Shown: positions 27,593 through 37,534 of the stretch, one piece after another
Numbering within the stretch: position 1 is the stretch's first letter
Layout: the number at the start of each line of letters is the position of its first letter
Assembly (NCBI RefSeq): GCF_963665355.1
Contig: NZ_OY762229.1
Span: forward strand, 5,270,001-5,334,000
Direction: 5' to 3'
DNA length: 64,000 nucleotides
Source of the DNA: an uncultured Desulfobacter sp.
GTDB taxonomy: Bacteria; Desulfobacterota; Desulfobacteria; Desulfobacterales; Desulfobacteraceae
Notes under the pieces: model-generated
Database searches by the model: none
What the model was told of the DNA's origin: nothing
What the model saw: the letters and a program-made list of their open reading frames with translations, nothing else
Position numbers and translations under genes: made by a program

Positions 27593-30500
27593 ATGGATAA
27601 AATCACATTTCCTCTTAAAAAAGGCGATAAAGGTGCCTGTGTAGCTAATCTTCAGGATGCTTTACGGGTCATGCTTGATCAAAAGGCAATTGTACCTGTG
27701 AACGCTCGACAACTCCTTGTTTGGAAAACCGGATTGGCATCCGAGCGATCAGAACAGACCTATGGTGCTGCCACGTCCGGGATAGTAAAAAAATTTCAGA
27801 CGGGTCATAATTTTAATCCGGACAGCATTGTGGGTAGTCAAACAGCCGAGGCCATGAACAAATTCCTGACGGAATGGGGCCTCCTTGAACAAGCCACAGA
27901 GCCGGAAACCCCGGCGTACAAGTTACAAGGATTAATTAAACAGGCGGATGGCAGTCCCGTAGTTGATATTCTGGTACGCGCCTTTGATAAGGACCTGCGC
28001 CATGAGCAACAGCTCGGTGATGCCCGCACCGACCGCCGGGGATACTACAAGATTGGCTATAGCCAGAGCCAATTCCGCCGTGCTGAAAAACAGCTTGCCG
28101 ATCTGGTGGTGAGGGTTTATGGCGCCGAAGAAAACCTACTGGCGGAATCCGGTATCATCTTCAATGCCCAGAAAGACGAAATTGTTGACTTGATCTTACA
28201 GAAAACTGAACCGGAAGCATCAGAATATGAACGCCTTATGGCTGAAATATCTCCATTGTTGGACGGCGTAAAAATAGACCAACTGACACCGGACGATATC
28301 ATTTTTCTGCGCGAAGAAACCGGGTTGGAGAGCACTCTTATCGCTGATCTGGTATCTGCCGCAAAATTGGCAGTCACCACCCGCCTGTCTGAGAGCGCCC
28401 ATTACGGTCTTATTCGTGAAGACCTCCCTGGGGAGCTTTCGGCACTTATACGTCAGGATCCGCAGGCACAACGACGAGCTCTGGTGTCTGCTGGCAAGAA
28501 TAATCGCATCCCCGAATTGTCTGAGGAGGAACAAAACAAAATCCTGGACCGCCTGAATGACCTGCTCATCGAATCACTGCTTGAGGACCCGGAAAAATCA
28601 ACACAACCAATACTTGGACGCCTGCTGGCATCCACTCTCGTGCCTTTATCACCCCGTCAGAAAAAAGCTTTTGTAAAACTCCATGTAGAAGCAGGGACAA
28701 AAAACGATTTATGGGAAAACCTAAAACAACACCCTGAATTTCAACAAGCTGGGTTGGTTGATGAGCTGAAAACAACAATTCAAATTGGCAATTTGACACA
28801 GAACCATGCCCCCCTTATCCGCAGCGTGCAAAAGATGCGACAAAAAAAAGATATAAACAAAGTTGGCGAACTGGCACGCCTGACCATTGGAGAATGGGGT
28901 AATTTGATCAAGCACTCCACAAAGGAACACGAATCGGTTGTTCCGCCAACCATAACCGGGGAAACTGATGCGGAAAAAATCGATACCTATGCACGGCAGA
29001 TCAGTGAACAATTAGAAAACCTGTTTCCGACACTCAGCATCGCCTACCGGGTAGAACAGGATGACCTGCCCGGCAAGGAAAACCTGTCAGTTTTTCTTAA
29101 GCGAAGCATTATCGACCGTGAAGGCCTCAACGCCGACATTCCCGAGTTTGACTTTGCCACCACTCACATTGATCAATACCTTGAAGCATATGCAGACATG
29201 CTTCTGGAAAAGAATATGGATCGTGATGCATTGTCCCGGCAACTCAAATCCATACAGCGCCTGTTCAGGATTACACCATCTTATGACAAACAGCGTCTCT
29301 TCCTACAAAACGGACTGCATTCCGCACAAAGCATGGTTCGCATGGGTGCAAGGCAATTTGTGAATAAATTTTCCGAACAACTTGGTGGTGAAAAAAAGGC
29401 TGTCGAGATGTATGACAAGGCTGAATTTCAAAACGCCATGGCAACGGCATTGCTGATTGGCTATAGCCCTGCATTCCACGGCGTAACACCAACGGTTGTT
29501 CCGGCCGCGCCCCAACCATCTGAAAAAGATCTTGCAACGATCCCTGACTGGCCAAGTTTGTTCGGTTCGCTTGATTTTTGCGCTTGCAAGCATTGTCAGT
29601 CGGTCTATAGCCCGGCAGCGTATCTGGTTGATGTATTACATTTCTTGAAAGCTGCATGCCCGGCTAAAACGGGCAACAAAAGCGCTAAGGATGTGTTGTT
29701 CCAACGTCGACCGGACATTGGAGAGATCGAATTATCCTGTTCCAACACCAACACACCGGTACCTTACATTGATTTGGTCAATGAAATTCTCGAACATACC
29801 GTTTCTCCAAGCAATGTTGTCCCCCAGACACATGATTCGGCCGAGGAAATCAGCGCAAATCCGGAATATCTTAATCCGGAAGCGTATAACACACTGAGAA
29901 AAGCAATTTTTCCCTGGAGTCTGCCCTTCGACCTTTGGGCCGAGGAATGCCGGGTCTTCCTTCAACAACTGGGGACTAAGCGTTACGAGATCAAGGAAGT
30001 GTTCAGTGATAAGCCTCGAAAAGAGTCTCTGATTGATGGGGGGATTGCTCGTGAGTACCTGGGGCTGAACCCTCTGGAAGGGAACATTATCACAGGATTT
30101 GATCATCTGAACCCACCAGTTCAGGTCCATCGTGCCTGGGAATATTGGGGCTATCCCAAATCGCCCGAACCCGCCGGCTGGCCAAAAAAAATACTTAACA
30201 TACCTATATTTTTGCAAAAGTCAGGCCTCAATCATGCAGAACTCCTTGAACTTCTCAATACCCGAATTGTCAATCCCGATCCGGCGCACCGGATTCTCGA
30301 CATCTCACCAAAGGACGCCTGTCAGCTCGACGAAATGACGCTGACCCCCAAAAGTGATTTTTCCGATGACAAGCTGGAGGCAAAACTGAATGTCATTCAT
30401 CGATTCATCCGCCTGCAACGCAAACTGGGGTGGACCATGCTTGAATTGGATCAGGCATTCACCACTTTCGGCATAGAAGCACCTACAAGTGTTTTTTTAG

Positions 30501-33500
30501 TACAATTATCTCATATTGAACGGCTGCGCAAATCACTAAAGCTGCCCATCGTTAATCTGCTTAGTTTTTGGAGCAACATTGATACCGTAAACTACGAAGG
30601 CAAAGAACAGCAAATACTGCCATCTTTGTATGACAAGCTCTTCCGGAATAAAACGCTATTGGGCGGTAATAAAGATTGCCTGAAAGCTTTCGCTTTGGAT
30701 TCATCGTTAACTATTTCCGCAACGATTGGGGACTATGGTTCTGTGCTTATGGCAGTATTGGGCATTGGGCAAGATGACCTCAATCTGCTTATCAATGCGC
30801 TGGGGTTAAATCCTTCCGGAGAACTCAACCTGGCAAGATTGTCAGCTCTTTATCGTAACTGCTTACTGACAAAAACTTTAAAACTTAAAATTTCTGAATT
30901 ATTCGCCCTAAAAACTCTGACAAATACGGATCCGTTCGATGTTAAGCATACAGAAAATCTTTTGCTGTTTGCAGAAACATTACAACGAATTCATGAAACA
31001 GGCTTCTCTGTCAAAGAATTGAATTATCTTTACCGGCACAATGATGACAGCACAAAACCGGTTGCCCCAGCCGCGCAGGATTTTATTAAACTATCGCAAA
31101 CACTCTTGAATGAATTCGCCCGGATTAATGAAGGAACACGAATCAATCCCGCTTCCGAGGAGCAGTTCAAAACACTGCTGGCATCCTTACTGGATGAAAA
31201 CCAACTCAACGCAGCATTCGAATTTCTCAACGGAGATGAAAGCCTGCTTGATACTGCCGACAATCGTGAGACGCTGGGTCACTATTTCGGATTTTTTCTG
31301 CCCGAAATCCCCAATTATTCAAAATTGTTAACGGGGCAGAAAGAGGACGCAATAACCTCTCTCTCCAACTTTTTGACACCTTTCCTGCGGGACCAGCAAT
31401 ACCGGACTACAGTCAAACAGACACTCAGTGAAACGCTGAATATAGATAAATTGATGACAGAGTCTTTGCTGGACAAGCATCTCCGGTCTCAAAGAGATCC
31501 GAACGCCCTTGGGCTTAGTGCGATTGATGATTTCCTGGATCTGCACAACGCAGGACTTCTTGCCAGTTACAAAGGCAAAGATTCACAGGGAAACGTCGTA
31601 ATTGTAACACAAATCGACCCTTGCCTCGACTTTGACTGGGGAAACGCAGCTCAGGCAGAAGGGATCGTGCCGGGGACCTTACAGCAGGTGGCCTGGGATG
31701 GAAAAGTGCTGGCACCGTCAAGTGAAACCTATACCTTCCATCTCGACGCCGCTGGAACTGCCGAATTGGTTATAGATGTCGGAGGCAATAATCCGATTAC
31801 GGTAACACCCCAAAGCAGCCAACCCATCAGCTTTACAGCTGGCGATATATATATCATCAAGCTCACGTACACCCCTTCTGACACCGATACACAACGAATT
31901 CAACTCAGTTGGAGCAGTCCCTCAACAGCCCAAACTGTTATTCCTCAGAGCTGTCTCTATCCTGACGACAGCTTTAGCCGTTTAACCAGAACTTACACCC
32001 TGTTATGGAAAGCGGCCCTATTGATCTCCCGCTTTACTTTAACCGTCAAAGAGGTTGACTATTTATCCCAACACGGCGCGGATTTTGCTGACTTCAACTT
32101 GAACGATCTGCCGCTGACGTCGCTCTCTTCCGGTCAGATAGATACCAAGTTTTTCAAACAATGGGAGCGTCTCTATGCCTTGAGCCGTCTTCGTGACAGT
32201 TTGCCTGTTAATGAAGCCGATCTGACGGATGTTTTCGCGCTGGCGTCCACACCGGATAAAGCGCGGGAAAAACTGGCTGAAGCAACTGGTTGGGACATGG
32301 ACAAACTCCCTGATTTGACAGAAGAAGATCTGAAAAATGAAATCCGACTATTCAAATTACATAATCAATTGATGTTCAGTTATCGGATGGGGATTGCCCT
32401 ATCGGGCCTCAAAAATTGGTGTCAGTGTCCATTGAATGATGAAGATGCGCAAAAACAGGCCCAGGCTATTAAAAATGGTTTAAAGTCCAGTTACGAAAAT
32501 ACACAATGGTTGGAAGTAGCCAAGCCGCTTAAAAACACGATTCGTGAACAGCAGCGTTCCGCCCTGGTCGCCTACCTGCTGGCAAATCCGCAGGTAATGA
32601 ATCTGACCAGTCTTAAAGACAGCGACGACCTGTACGATCAGCTTTTGATCGATGTTGAGATGGGTGCCTGCCAGATGACCTCACGCATCAAGCAGGCGAA
32701 CAGTTCCATTCAACTATTCGTTCAGCGCTGCCTCATGGGGCTGGAGTCGGATGTCTACCTCGATAAAAGCGCTGCCAATCAATGGAAATGGATGAAAAAC
32801 TACCGGGTGTGGGAAGCCAATCGCAAGGTATTTCTCTATCCGGAAAACTGGATAGAACCGGAACTGCGAGATGACAAGTCGCCGTTTTTCAAAGAAATGG
32901 AAAACGATCTTCTCCAGGCAGAGATCAATTCGGAGAATGTGGAAACGGCATTCAGGAATTATCTGGAAAAACTTGATGATGTCGCCTTGCTGGATGTGCG
33001 GGGGATGTATTGGCAGTTAGAAGATAGCGTTAACATTTTACATGTATTTGCCCGCACTATGGGTGGCGCACCTTTTACCTATTATTCCCGCCAATGGGTA
33101 AAAAGCGCATACTGGACCCCCTGGGAGAAGGTTAATGTCGATATCCAGGGTGATCATTTGGTGCCGGTTATTTATAACCGCCGTCTTCGCCTGTACTGGC
33201 CAATTTTTGAAGAGAAACCTGAGGAAAACAATGATCCGCCGAGTGATTTACCTCAAAAACTCCATTGGGAAATCAAACTGGCGTGGAGTGAATACAAGAA
33301 TGGCAAATGGTCGACCAAAAAGATATCCAACGGGTGTATTAAATCCTGTGATCGTGAAGAGTTTGACCATAGATCTAACTATACAAAAGATCAGTATTTC
33401 TTTTTGCCCCTTCATCGTCCAAATCGAGATATGCTTTCGCTTTTGTGTTTTGAAAAGCCTACGCAGGAACAATTTAAAAATATTTCTATGTCCCCTAAAT

Positions 33501-36500
33501 TATGGAACGACAACTATCCATATTATAAATTCACAGTTAAATTTATTGGTAACACCTCTGTTGGAGGATTTGATATTATTGGCTGTCATGACACCATCTC
33601 TTATTGTGATCTAATAAAATGGTTTTCAGGCCAAGAATTTTATTTTTATTGTAACGATGCGAATACAAAATTTAGTGATCTCAAAATAACAGATGATGAT
33701 TTTGAAATCACAACTGGTGTCAGGACTAATCCACTATCTGCCAGCACATGGCATACGCTTCATGAGGTAATGTGGTGGTATTATCATGCATTACCTGAAC
33801 TGCCCAAACGAAGTGTCTACATAAATGAAGCACTTGTTGAGGATTGCTCTAATAAATCCAATGATAAACTTGGTTTTAAAATTTATTATGATCTTATGTT
33901 GGCAACACCTGGGCAATTCAATTTATGCTTTCCCAATCAATATGGTTCATTGGAATTCAATATCGACGTCAAACTAAGCCAAGAATACGATCCATACAAC
34001 CCTATCACTCGGCAAATGTATCTACCTTTCTTTTATCAGGACAATACAAGAAATTTCTTTGTCACATCTGCATCTCAAATTGAATTTGATACGAAAGTGG
34101 TTAAAAAAAAATGGCACAATTTTTTTCATCCATATACTTGCCGCTTCATTAGTGAACTCAATCGCAATGGTATTGATGGTATTTTAGCGCCTCCTGATCA
34201 AGGATCTGATATGAATCGTCAATTTTGCCACAACATATTTTTTAAAGATCAATACATACCATTAAAAGCAGAAAAACCCTATCCAATAGAGTGGATTGAT
34301 TTCATGCCGGATGGTTCATATTCTCTCTACAACTGGGAACTGTTTTTCCATGCTCCCCTACTGATTGCTGACCGCTTAATGGATGAGCAGCGCTTCGAAG
34401 AGGCGCAAAAGTGGCTCCATTACATCTTCGACCCCACCATTGATGATGATCCGGTCAACATGCCGTTGTTATTTCAAAAGATTCAGAAAGTTCTGGAAGA
34501 TATTCTCGGGGTAACTGGCATTGACTATCAAACCGATACAACAGCCAGGCGTTACTGGAAAATTCAACCGTTCTTTCTCAACTGTCTGGATCAGATTTCC
34601 ATTCAGCAACTAATGATGCATATGGCCAAAGCAAAGAATTGGAATGAAAAGAACCCTGCCAGGCAACTACTTGAGACCATGGTCGAACAATGGCGTGAGG
34701 ACCCATTCAAGCCCCACTTGATTGCCCGCCTGCGTATCTCAGCCTACCAAAAAAACGTGGTAATGAAGTATCTCAATAATCTAATCGCCTGGGCGGACAA
34801 CCTGTTTCGGCGTGATACCATGGAATCTATCAACGAAGCGACCCAACTCTATATCCTGGCAGCCAAAATTCTGGGCCCCAGACCAACTGAAATTCAGTCT
34901 CGCACATCAAGGCCTGTGAAAACCTATAATGATCTGGAACCCCATCTGGACGCATTCAGTAATGCCTTGGTTGAAATTGAAAATCATCTTGTTTCACCCC
35001 TTCCTTCCATGGACAATAATCTGCCATTTTTTCAAAAAAAGAAAATGCTTCTCCCTGAGTTCCAGGACTCCGGCTGGCCATCTGTATCGGCTACCCTTTC
35101 CAACCCATCTCTTTATTTCTGCATTCCGCACAACGAGGAGATGTTGGCGTACTGGGACACCATCAGCGACAGGCTTTTCAAGGTCCGTCATTGTATGAAT
35201 ATTGAGGGTATGGTCCGGCAATTACCGCTGTTCGAGCCGCCCATCAACCCGGCGCTTCTGGTTAAAGCCGCTGCTGCCGGTCTGGATATTGGATCGGTGT
35301 TGCAGGATCTCTATGCACCAATGCCCACGTATCGTTTTCAGGTAATACTCCAGAAAGCTGTGGAATTTTGTGGAGAAGTTAAATCCTTAGGTGCCGCACT
35401 GTTATCAGCCCTTGAGAAAAAAGACGCGGAAGCCTTGAGTCTGCTGAGAACAAATAACGAAGTCGATTTGCTGAAAACTGCCACACAAATAAAAGAAAAA
35501 CAAATAGAGGAAGCGGAAGAATCAATTGCTGTGCTAATTGAATCAAAGGCCCTGGCTACAGCACGCAAACAACATTATGAAAATATTTCGACACGTCTGC
35601 CCGAAGAGAGCCATTATCTCGAAAAACAAGCTGAGTCTATAGCGTGGCAAATCCTGAGCCAAGAAGCGGCGTACCTTGGTTCAAGCGCAGCCACCCCTGT
35701 TCCAGAAATCATAACAGCAGGAAGGGCACCAAGCGCGGCTGGCGTCGATACAAAAATACTAAGCGGTGAAAAAATAGCAGCAATTGCAAATTTAGTGAGC
35801 ATGTATCTGGGATGGCTGGGCCAGATTAATAGTTTGGAAGGGACAGAGGCTTCTTACAAGGCAGGACTTACGCGTGCACAACAGGATCGTGATTTACGAA
35901 TCAAACTAGCTGCAAAAGAAATTCAGCAAATTGAAAAGCAAGAAAATGCTGCAAAAATCCGAAAGGAAATTGTTGAAAAAGAATTAGACCATCACAATGA
36001 ACAGATTGAAAAGGCCGAAGCTGTACAAACTGCCATGCAGGAGAAATTCACCAACAAGGAATTGTACAGCTGGATGAGCTCTCAAATTTCCGGCATCTAT
36101 TTCCAAAGCTATAAATTGGCATATGATCTTGCCAAACAAGCTGAAAGGGCTTTCCGTTTTGAACTTGGACTTGATGAGTCCAATTATATCCAATTTGGTT
36201 ATTGGGATAGCCGGAACAAAGGGCTGCTGGCCGCAGAGAAACTCGCTCTTGATCTCAAGCGGATTGAGACAGCCTATCTGGAAAAGAATTGCCGGGAATA
36301 CGAACTAACGAAGAATATTTCACTTGTACTGCATGATCCTATGAGCCTGATCCAGCTTAAAGAGTCCGGAGTCTGTGAAATCCTCCTGCCGGAAGAACTC
36401 TTCGATGCCGATTATCCGGGCCACTATTTCAGGCGTATAAAAAACGTTAGTCTTACTATGCCTTGCGTGGTCGGTCCATACACCGGCATCAACTGTACCT

Positions 36501-37354
36501 TGTCGCTTCTCTCAAGCCGGATACGGGCCAAAGCCACGATCACTGATAATTACAGTGAAACCCTTGAGAGTGCCGATTCCCGATTTAGGTACGATTTTGC
36601 CTCGGTAAAAAGTATTGCAACCAGCCATGGGCAAAATGACAATGGAATGTTTGACCTCAATTTCCGGGATGAACGTTACTTGCCTTTTGAAGGCGCCGGC
36701 GTCATTTCACGTTGGTGCATTGAACTTCCTGAAGAAAATAATGCTTTTAATTTGAGTACCCTCTCAGACGTGGTTTTGAGACTAAACTACACCTCTCGTG
36801 AAGGTGGTCAACGCCTACGCAAAGAGGCAAAAGAATCACTGAATCGTTTACGTCAAAAGCTCAAAAAGGTAAAAAGCAATGAAAACGATGCACAACCTGG
36901 ACTCAATCCGGCACTACAACGTCTCTTTAGTGCTCGGCATGAATTTCAAAAGGAATGGTATGCGTTTGTACAAACAAAGTCCAATGAAAAGGCCGAAATG
37001 CCCCTAAACATTACCTCAGAACATTTCCCATTCCTGTTCCGAGGCAAAAACAAAGATATCCATAAAATTAACATATTCTTAAAAGCAAAGAACGACGAAT
37101 CACTCGAGGGTATTGAATTGATAAAGTTAGAAATAGCCCCTCCGGAGGCTTTTGATTTTGAACCACTGCCATTGGTTTGGCCTTTCACAGATAATGACAA
37201 ACTACTTAAAGCCTTTAAAGAGCCACCACATCCCAATGAACCATGGGGGCTTGGCAAATGGGTTATTCGACGGGATATCGACTTGGCCGGCTTGTACAAG
37301 ACCTCAGTCGAAGATCTGCTGTTTGTGTGTACCTACACTCTAAATGAAGACTAA
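27593..37354 (+). CDS. TcA subunit of a Tc (ABC) toxin
   Basis: A 3253-residue pore-forming and delivery subunit. N-terminal additions are a peptidoglycan-binding-1-like domain (5-100; LKKGDKGACVANLQDALR) and a transthyretin/carboxypeptidase-regulatory-like beta domain (108-205). The alpha-helical TcA shell follows (CACKHCQSVYSPAAYLVDVLHF near 655). A PA14 domain sits at about 1323-1457, then neuraminidase-like and receptor-binding regions. A long coiled-coil channel is at about 2636-2822, containing the hydrophobic hairpin AAIANLVSMYLGWLGQIN. The C-terminal TcB-binding domain runs from about 2900 to the end. Residues about 1916-2236 are encoded by distinctly AT-rich DNA. AAGGAG precedes the ATG. 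Five TcA chains normally form the prepore that docks TcB-TcC; no second TcA or lysis gene is present. Confidence 0.94.
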   Translation: MDKITFPLKKGDKGACVANLQDALRVMLDQKAIVPVNARQLLVWKTGLASERSEQTYGAATSGIVKKFQTGHNFNPDSIVGSQTAEAMNKFLTEWGLLEQATEPETPAYKLQGLIKQADGSPVVDILVRAFDKDLRHEQQLGDARTDRRGYYKIGYSQSQFRRAEKQLADLVVRVYGAEENLLAESGIIFNAQKDEIVDLILQKTEPEASEYERLMAEISPLLDGVKIDQLTPDDIIFLREETGLESTLIADLVSAAKLAVTTRLSESAHYGLIREDLPGELSALIRQDPQAQRRALVSAGKNNRIPELSEEEQNKILDRLNDLLIESLLEDPEKSTQPILGRLLASTLVPLSPRQKKAFVKLHVEAGTKNDLWENLKQHPEFQQAGLVDELKTTIQIGNLTQNHAPLIRSVQKMRQKKDINKVGELARLTIGEWGNLIKHSTKEHESVVPPTITGETDAEKIDTYARQISEQLENLFPTLSIAYRVEQDDLPGKENLSVFLKRSIIDREGLNADIPEFDFATTHIDQYLEAYADMLLEKNMDRDALSRQLKSIQRLFRITPSYDKQRLFLQNGLHSAQSMVRMGARQFVNKFSEQLGGEKKAVEMYDKAEFQNAMATALLIGYSPAFHGVTPTVVPAAPQPSEKDLATIPDWPSLFGSLDFCACKHCQSVYSPAAYLVDVLHFLKAACPAKTGNKSAKDVLFQRRPDIGEIELSCSNTNTPVPYIDLVNEILEHTVSPSNVVPQTHDSAEEISANPEYLNPEAYNTLRKAIFPWSLPFDLWAEECRVFLQQLGTKRYEIKEVFSDKPRKESLIDGGIAREYLGLNPLEGNIITGFDHLNPPVQVHRAWEYWGYPKSPEPAGWPKKILNIPIFLQKSGLNHAELLELLNTRIVNPDPAHRILDISPKDACQLDEMTLTPKSDFSDDKLEAKLNVIHRFIRLQRKLGWTMLELDQAFTTFGIEAPTSVFLVQLSHIERLRKSLKLPIVNLLSFWSNIDTVNYEGKEQQILPSLYDKLFRNKTLLGGNKDCLKAFALDSSLTISATIGDYGSVLMAVLGIGQDDLNLLINALGLNPSGELNLARLSALYRNCLLTKTLKLKISELFALKTLTNTDPFDVKHTENLLLFAETLQRIHETGFSVKELNYLYRHNDDSTKPVAPAAQDFIKLSQTLLNEFARINEGTRINPASEEQFKTLLASLLDENQLNAAFEFLNGDESLLDTADNRETLGHYFGFFLPEIPNYSKLLTGQKEDAITSLSNFLTPFLRDQQYRTTVKQTLSETLNIDKLMTESLLDKHLRSQRDPNALGLSAIDDFLDLHNAGLLASYKGKDSQGNVVIVTQIDPCLDFDWGNAAQAEGIVPGTLQQVAWDGKVLAPSSETYTFHLDAAGTAELVIDVGGNNPITVTPQSSQPISFTAGDIYIIKLTYTPSDTDTQRIQLSWSSPSTAQTVIPQSCLYPDDSFSRLTRTYTLLWKAALLISRFTLTVKEVDYLSQHGADFADFNLNDLPLTSLSSGQIDTKFFKQWERLYALSRLRDSLPVNEADLTDVFALASTPDKAREKLAEATGWDMDKLPDLTEEDLKNEIRLFKLHNQLMFSYRMGIALSGLKNWCQCPLNDEDAQKQAQAIKNGLKSSYENTQWLEVAKPLKNTIREQQRSALVAYLLANPQVMNLTSLKDSDDLYDQLLIDVEMGACQMTSRIKQANSSIQLFVQRCLMGLESDVYLDKSAANQWKWMKNYRVWEANRKVFLYPENWIEPELRDDKSPFFKEMENDLLQAEINSENVETAFRNYLEKLDDVALLDVRGMYWQLEDSVNILHVFARTMGGAPFTYYSRQWVKSAYWTPWEKVNVDIQGDHLVPVIYNRRLRLYWPIFEEKPEENNDPPSDLPQKLHWEIKLAWSEYKNGKWSTKKISNGCIKSCDREEFDHRSNYTKDQYFFLPLHRPNRDMLSLLCFEKPTQEQFKNISMSPKLWNDNYPYYKFTVKFIGNTSVGGFDIIGCHDTISYCDLIKWFSGQEFYFYCNDANTKFSDLKITDDDFEITTGVRTNPLSASTWHTLHEVMWWYYHALPELPKRSVYINEALVEDCSNKSNDKLGFKIYYDLMLATPGQFNLCFPNQYGSLEFNIDVKLSQEYDPYNPITRQMYLPFFYQDNTRNFFVTSASQIEFDTKVVKKKWHNFFHPYTCRFISELNRNGIDGILAPPDQGSDMNRQFCHNIFFKDQYIPLKAEKPYPIEWIDFMPDGSYSLYNWELFFHAPLLIADRLMDEQRFEEAQKWLHYIFDPTIDDDPVNMPLLFQKIQKVLEDILGVTGIDYQTDTTARRYWKIQPFFLNCLDQISIQQLMMHMAKAKNWNEKNPARQLLETMVEQWREDPFKPHLIARLRISAYQKNVVMKYLNNLIAWADNLFRRDTMESINEATQLYILAAKILGPRPTEIQSRTSRPVKTYNDLEPHLDAFSNALVEIENHLVSPLPSMDNNLPFFQKKKMLLPEFQDSGWPSVSATLSNPSLYFCIPHNEEMLAYWDTISDRLFKVRHCMNIEGMVRQLPLFEPPINPALLVKAAAAGLDIGSVLQDLYAPMPTYRFQVILQKAVEFCGEVKSLGAALLSALEKKDAEALSLLRTNNEVDLLKTATQIKEKQIEEAEESIAVLIESKALATARKQHYENISTRLPEESHYLEKQAESIAWQILSQEAAYLGSSAATPVPEIITAGRAPSAAGVDTKILSGEKIAAIANLVSMYLGWLGQINSLEGTEASYKAGLTRAQQDRDLRIKLAAKEIQQIEKQENAAKIRKEIVEKELDHHNEQIEKAEAVQTAMQEKFTNKELYSWMSSQISGIYFQSYKLAYDLAKQAERAFRFELGLDESNYIQFGYWDSRNKGLLAAEKLALDLKRIETAYLEKNCREYELTKNISLVLHDPMSLIQLKESGVCEILLPEELFDADYPGHYFRRIKNVSLTMPCVVGPYTGINCTLSLLSSRIRAKATITDNYSETLESADSRFRYDFASVKSIATSHGQNDNGMFDLNFRDERYLPFEGAGVISRWCIELPEENNAFNLSTLSDVVLRLNYTSREGGQRLRKEAKESLNRLRQKLKKVKSNENDAQPGLNPALQRLFSARHEFQKEWYAFVQTKSNEKAEMPLNITSEHFPFLFRGKNKDIHKINIFLKAKNDESLEGIELIKLEIAPPEAFDFEPLPLVWPFTDNDKLLKAFKEPPHPNEPWGLGKWVIRRDIDLAGLYKTSVEDLLFVCTYTLNED

Positions 37355-37466
37355 TACATAAAGGCGTAAATATAATAACAGAACCGTTATAACATACCCT
37401 AACAGCAGAACCGCTGCATGGTGGGCGTTGCTTTTTACTTGTTGTGTGTGCAGAAGATAAGAAACC

Positions 37467-37516
37467 AGTTCAATCTTCTGACTACCGTTATTGATTGGCA
37501 GCCAGAAGATTGAACT
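37467..37516. terminator. Long inverted repeat between convergent tcA and fusA
   Basis: Perfect 14-base arms AGTTCAATCTTCTG (37467-37480) and CAGAAGATTGAACT (37503-37516) with a 22-base loop. It lies between the ends of two convergent genes, so it probably works as a shared terminator. There is no clean T-run on either side, so termination could be weak. Confidence 0.55.
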
Positions 37517-37534
37517 CAGATATAGAGATTTGGA

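Noticed and set aside
19487-37354. Contractile phage-tail-like (eCIS) toxin locus
   Set aside because: No sheath, tube, baseplate or AAA ATPase genes occur; the domains are those of the Tc toxin family.
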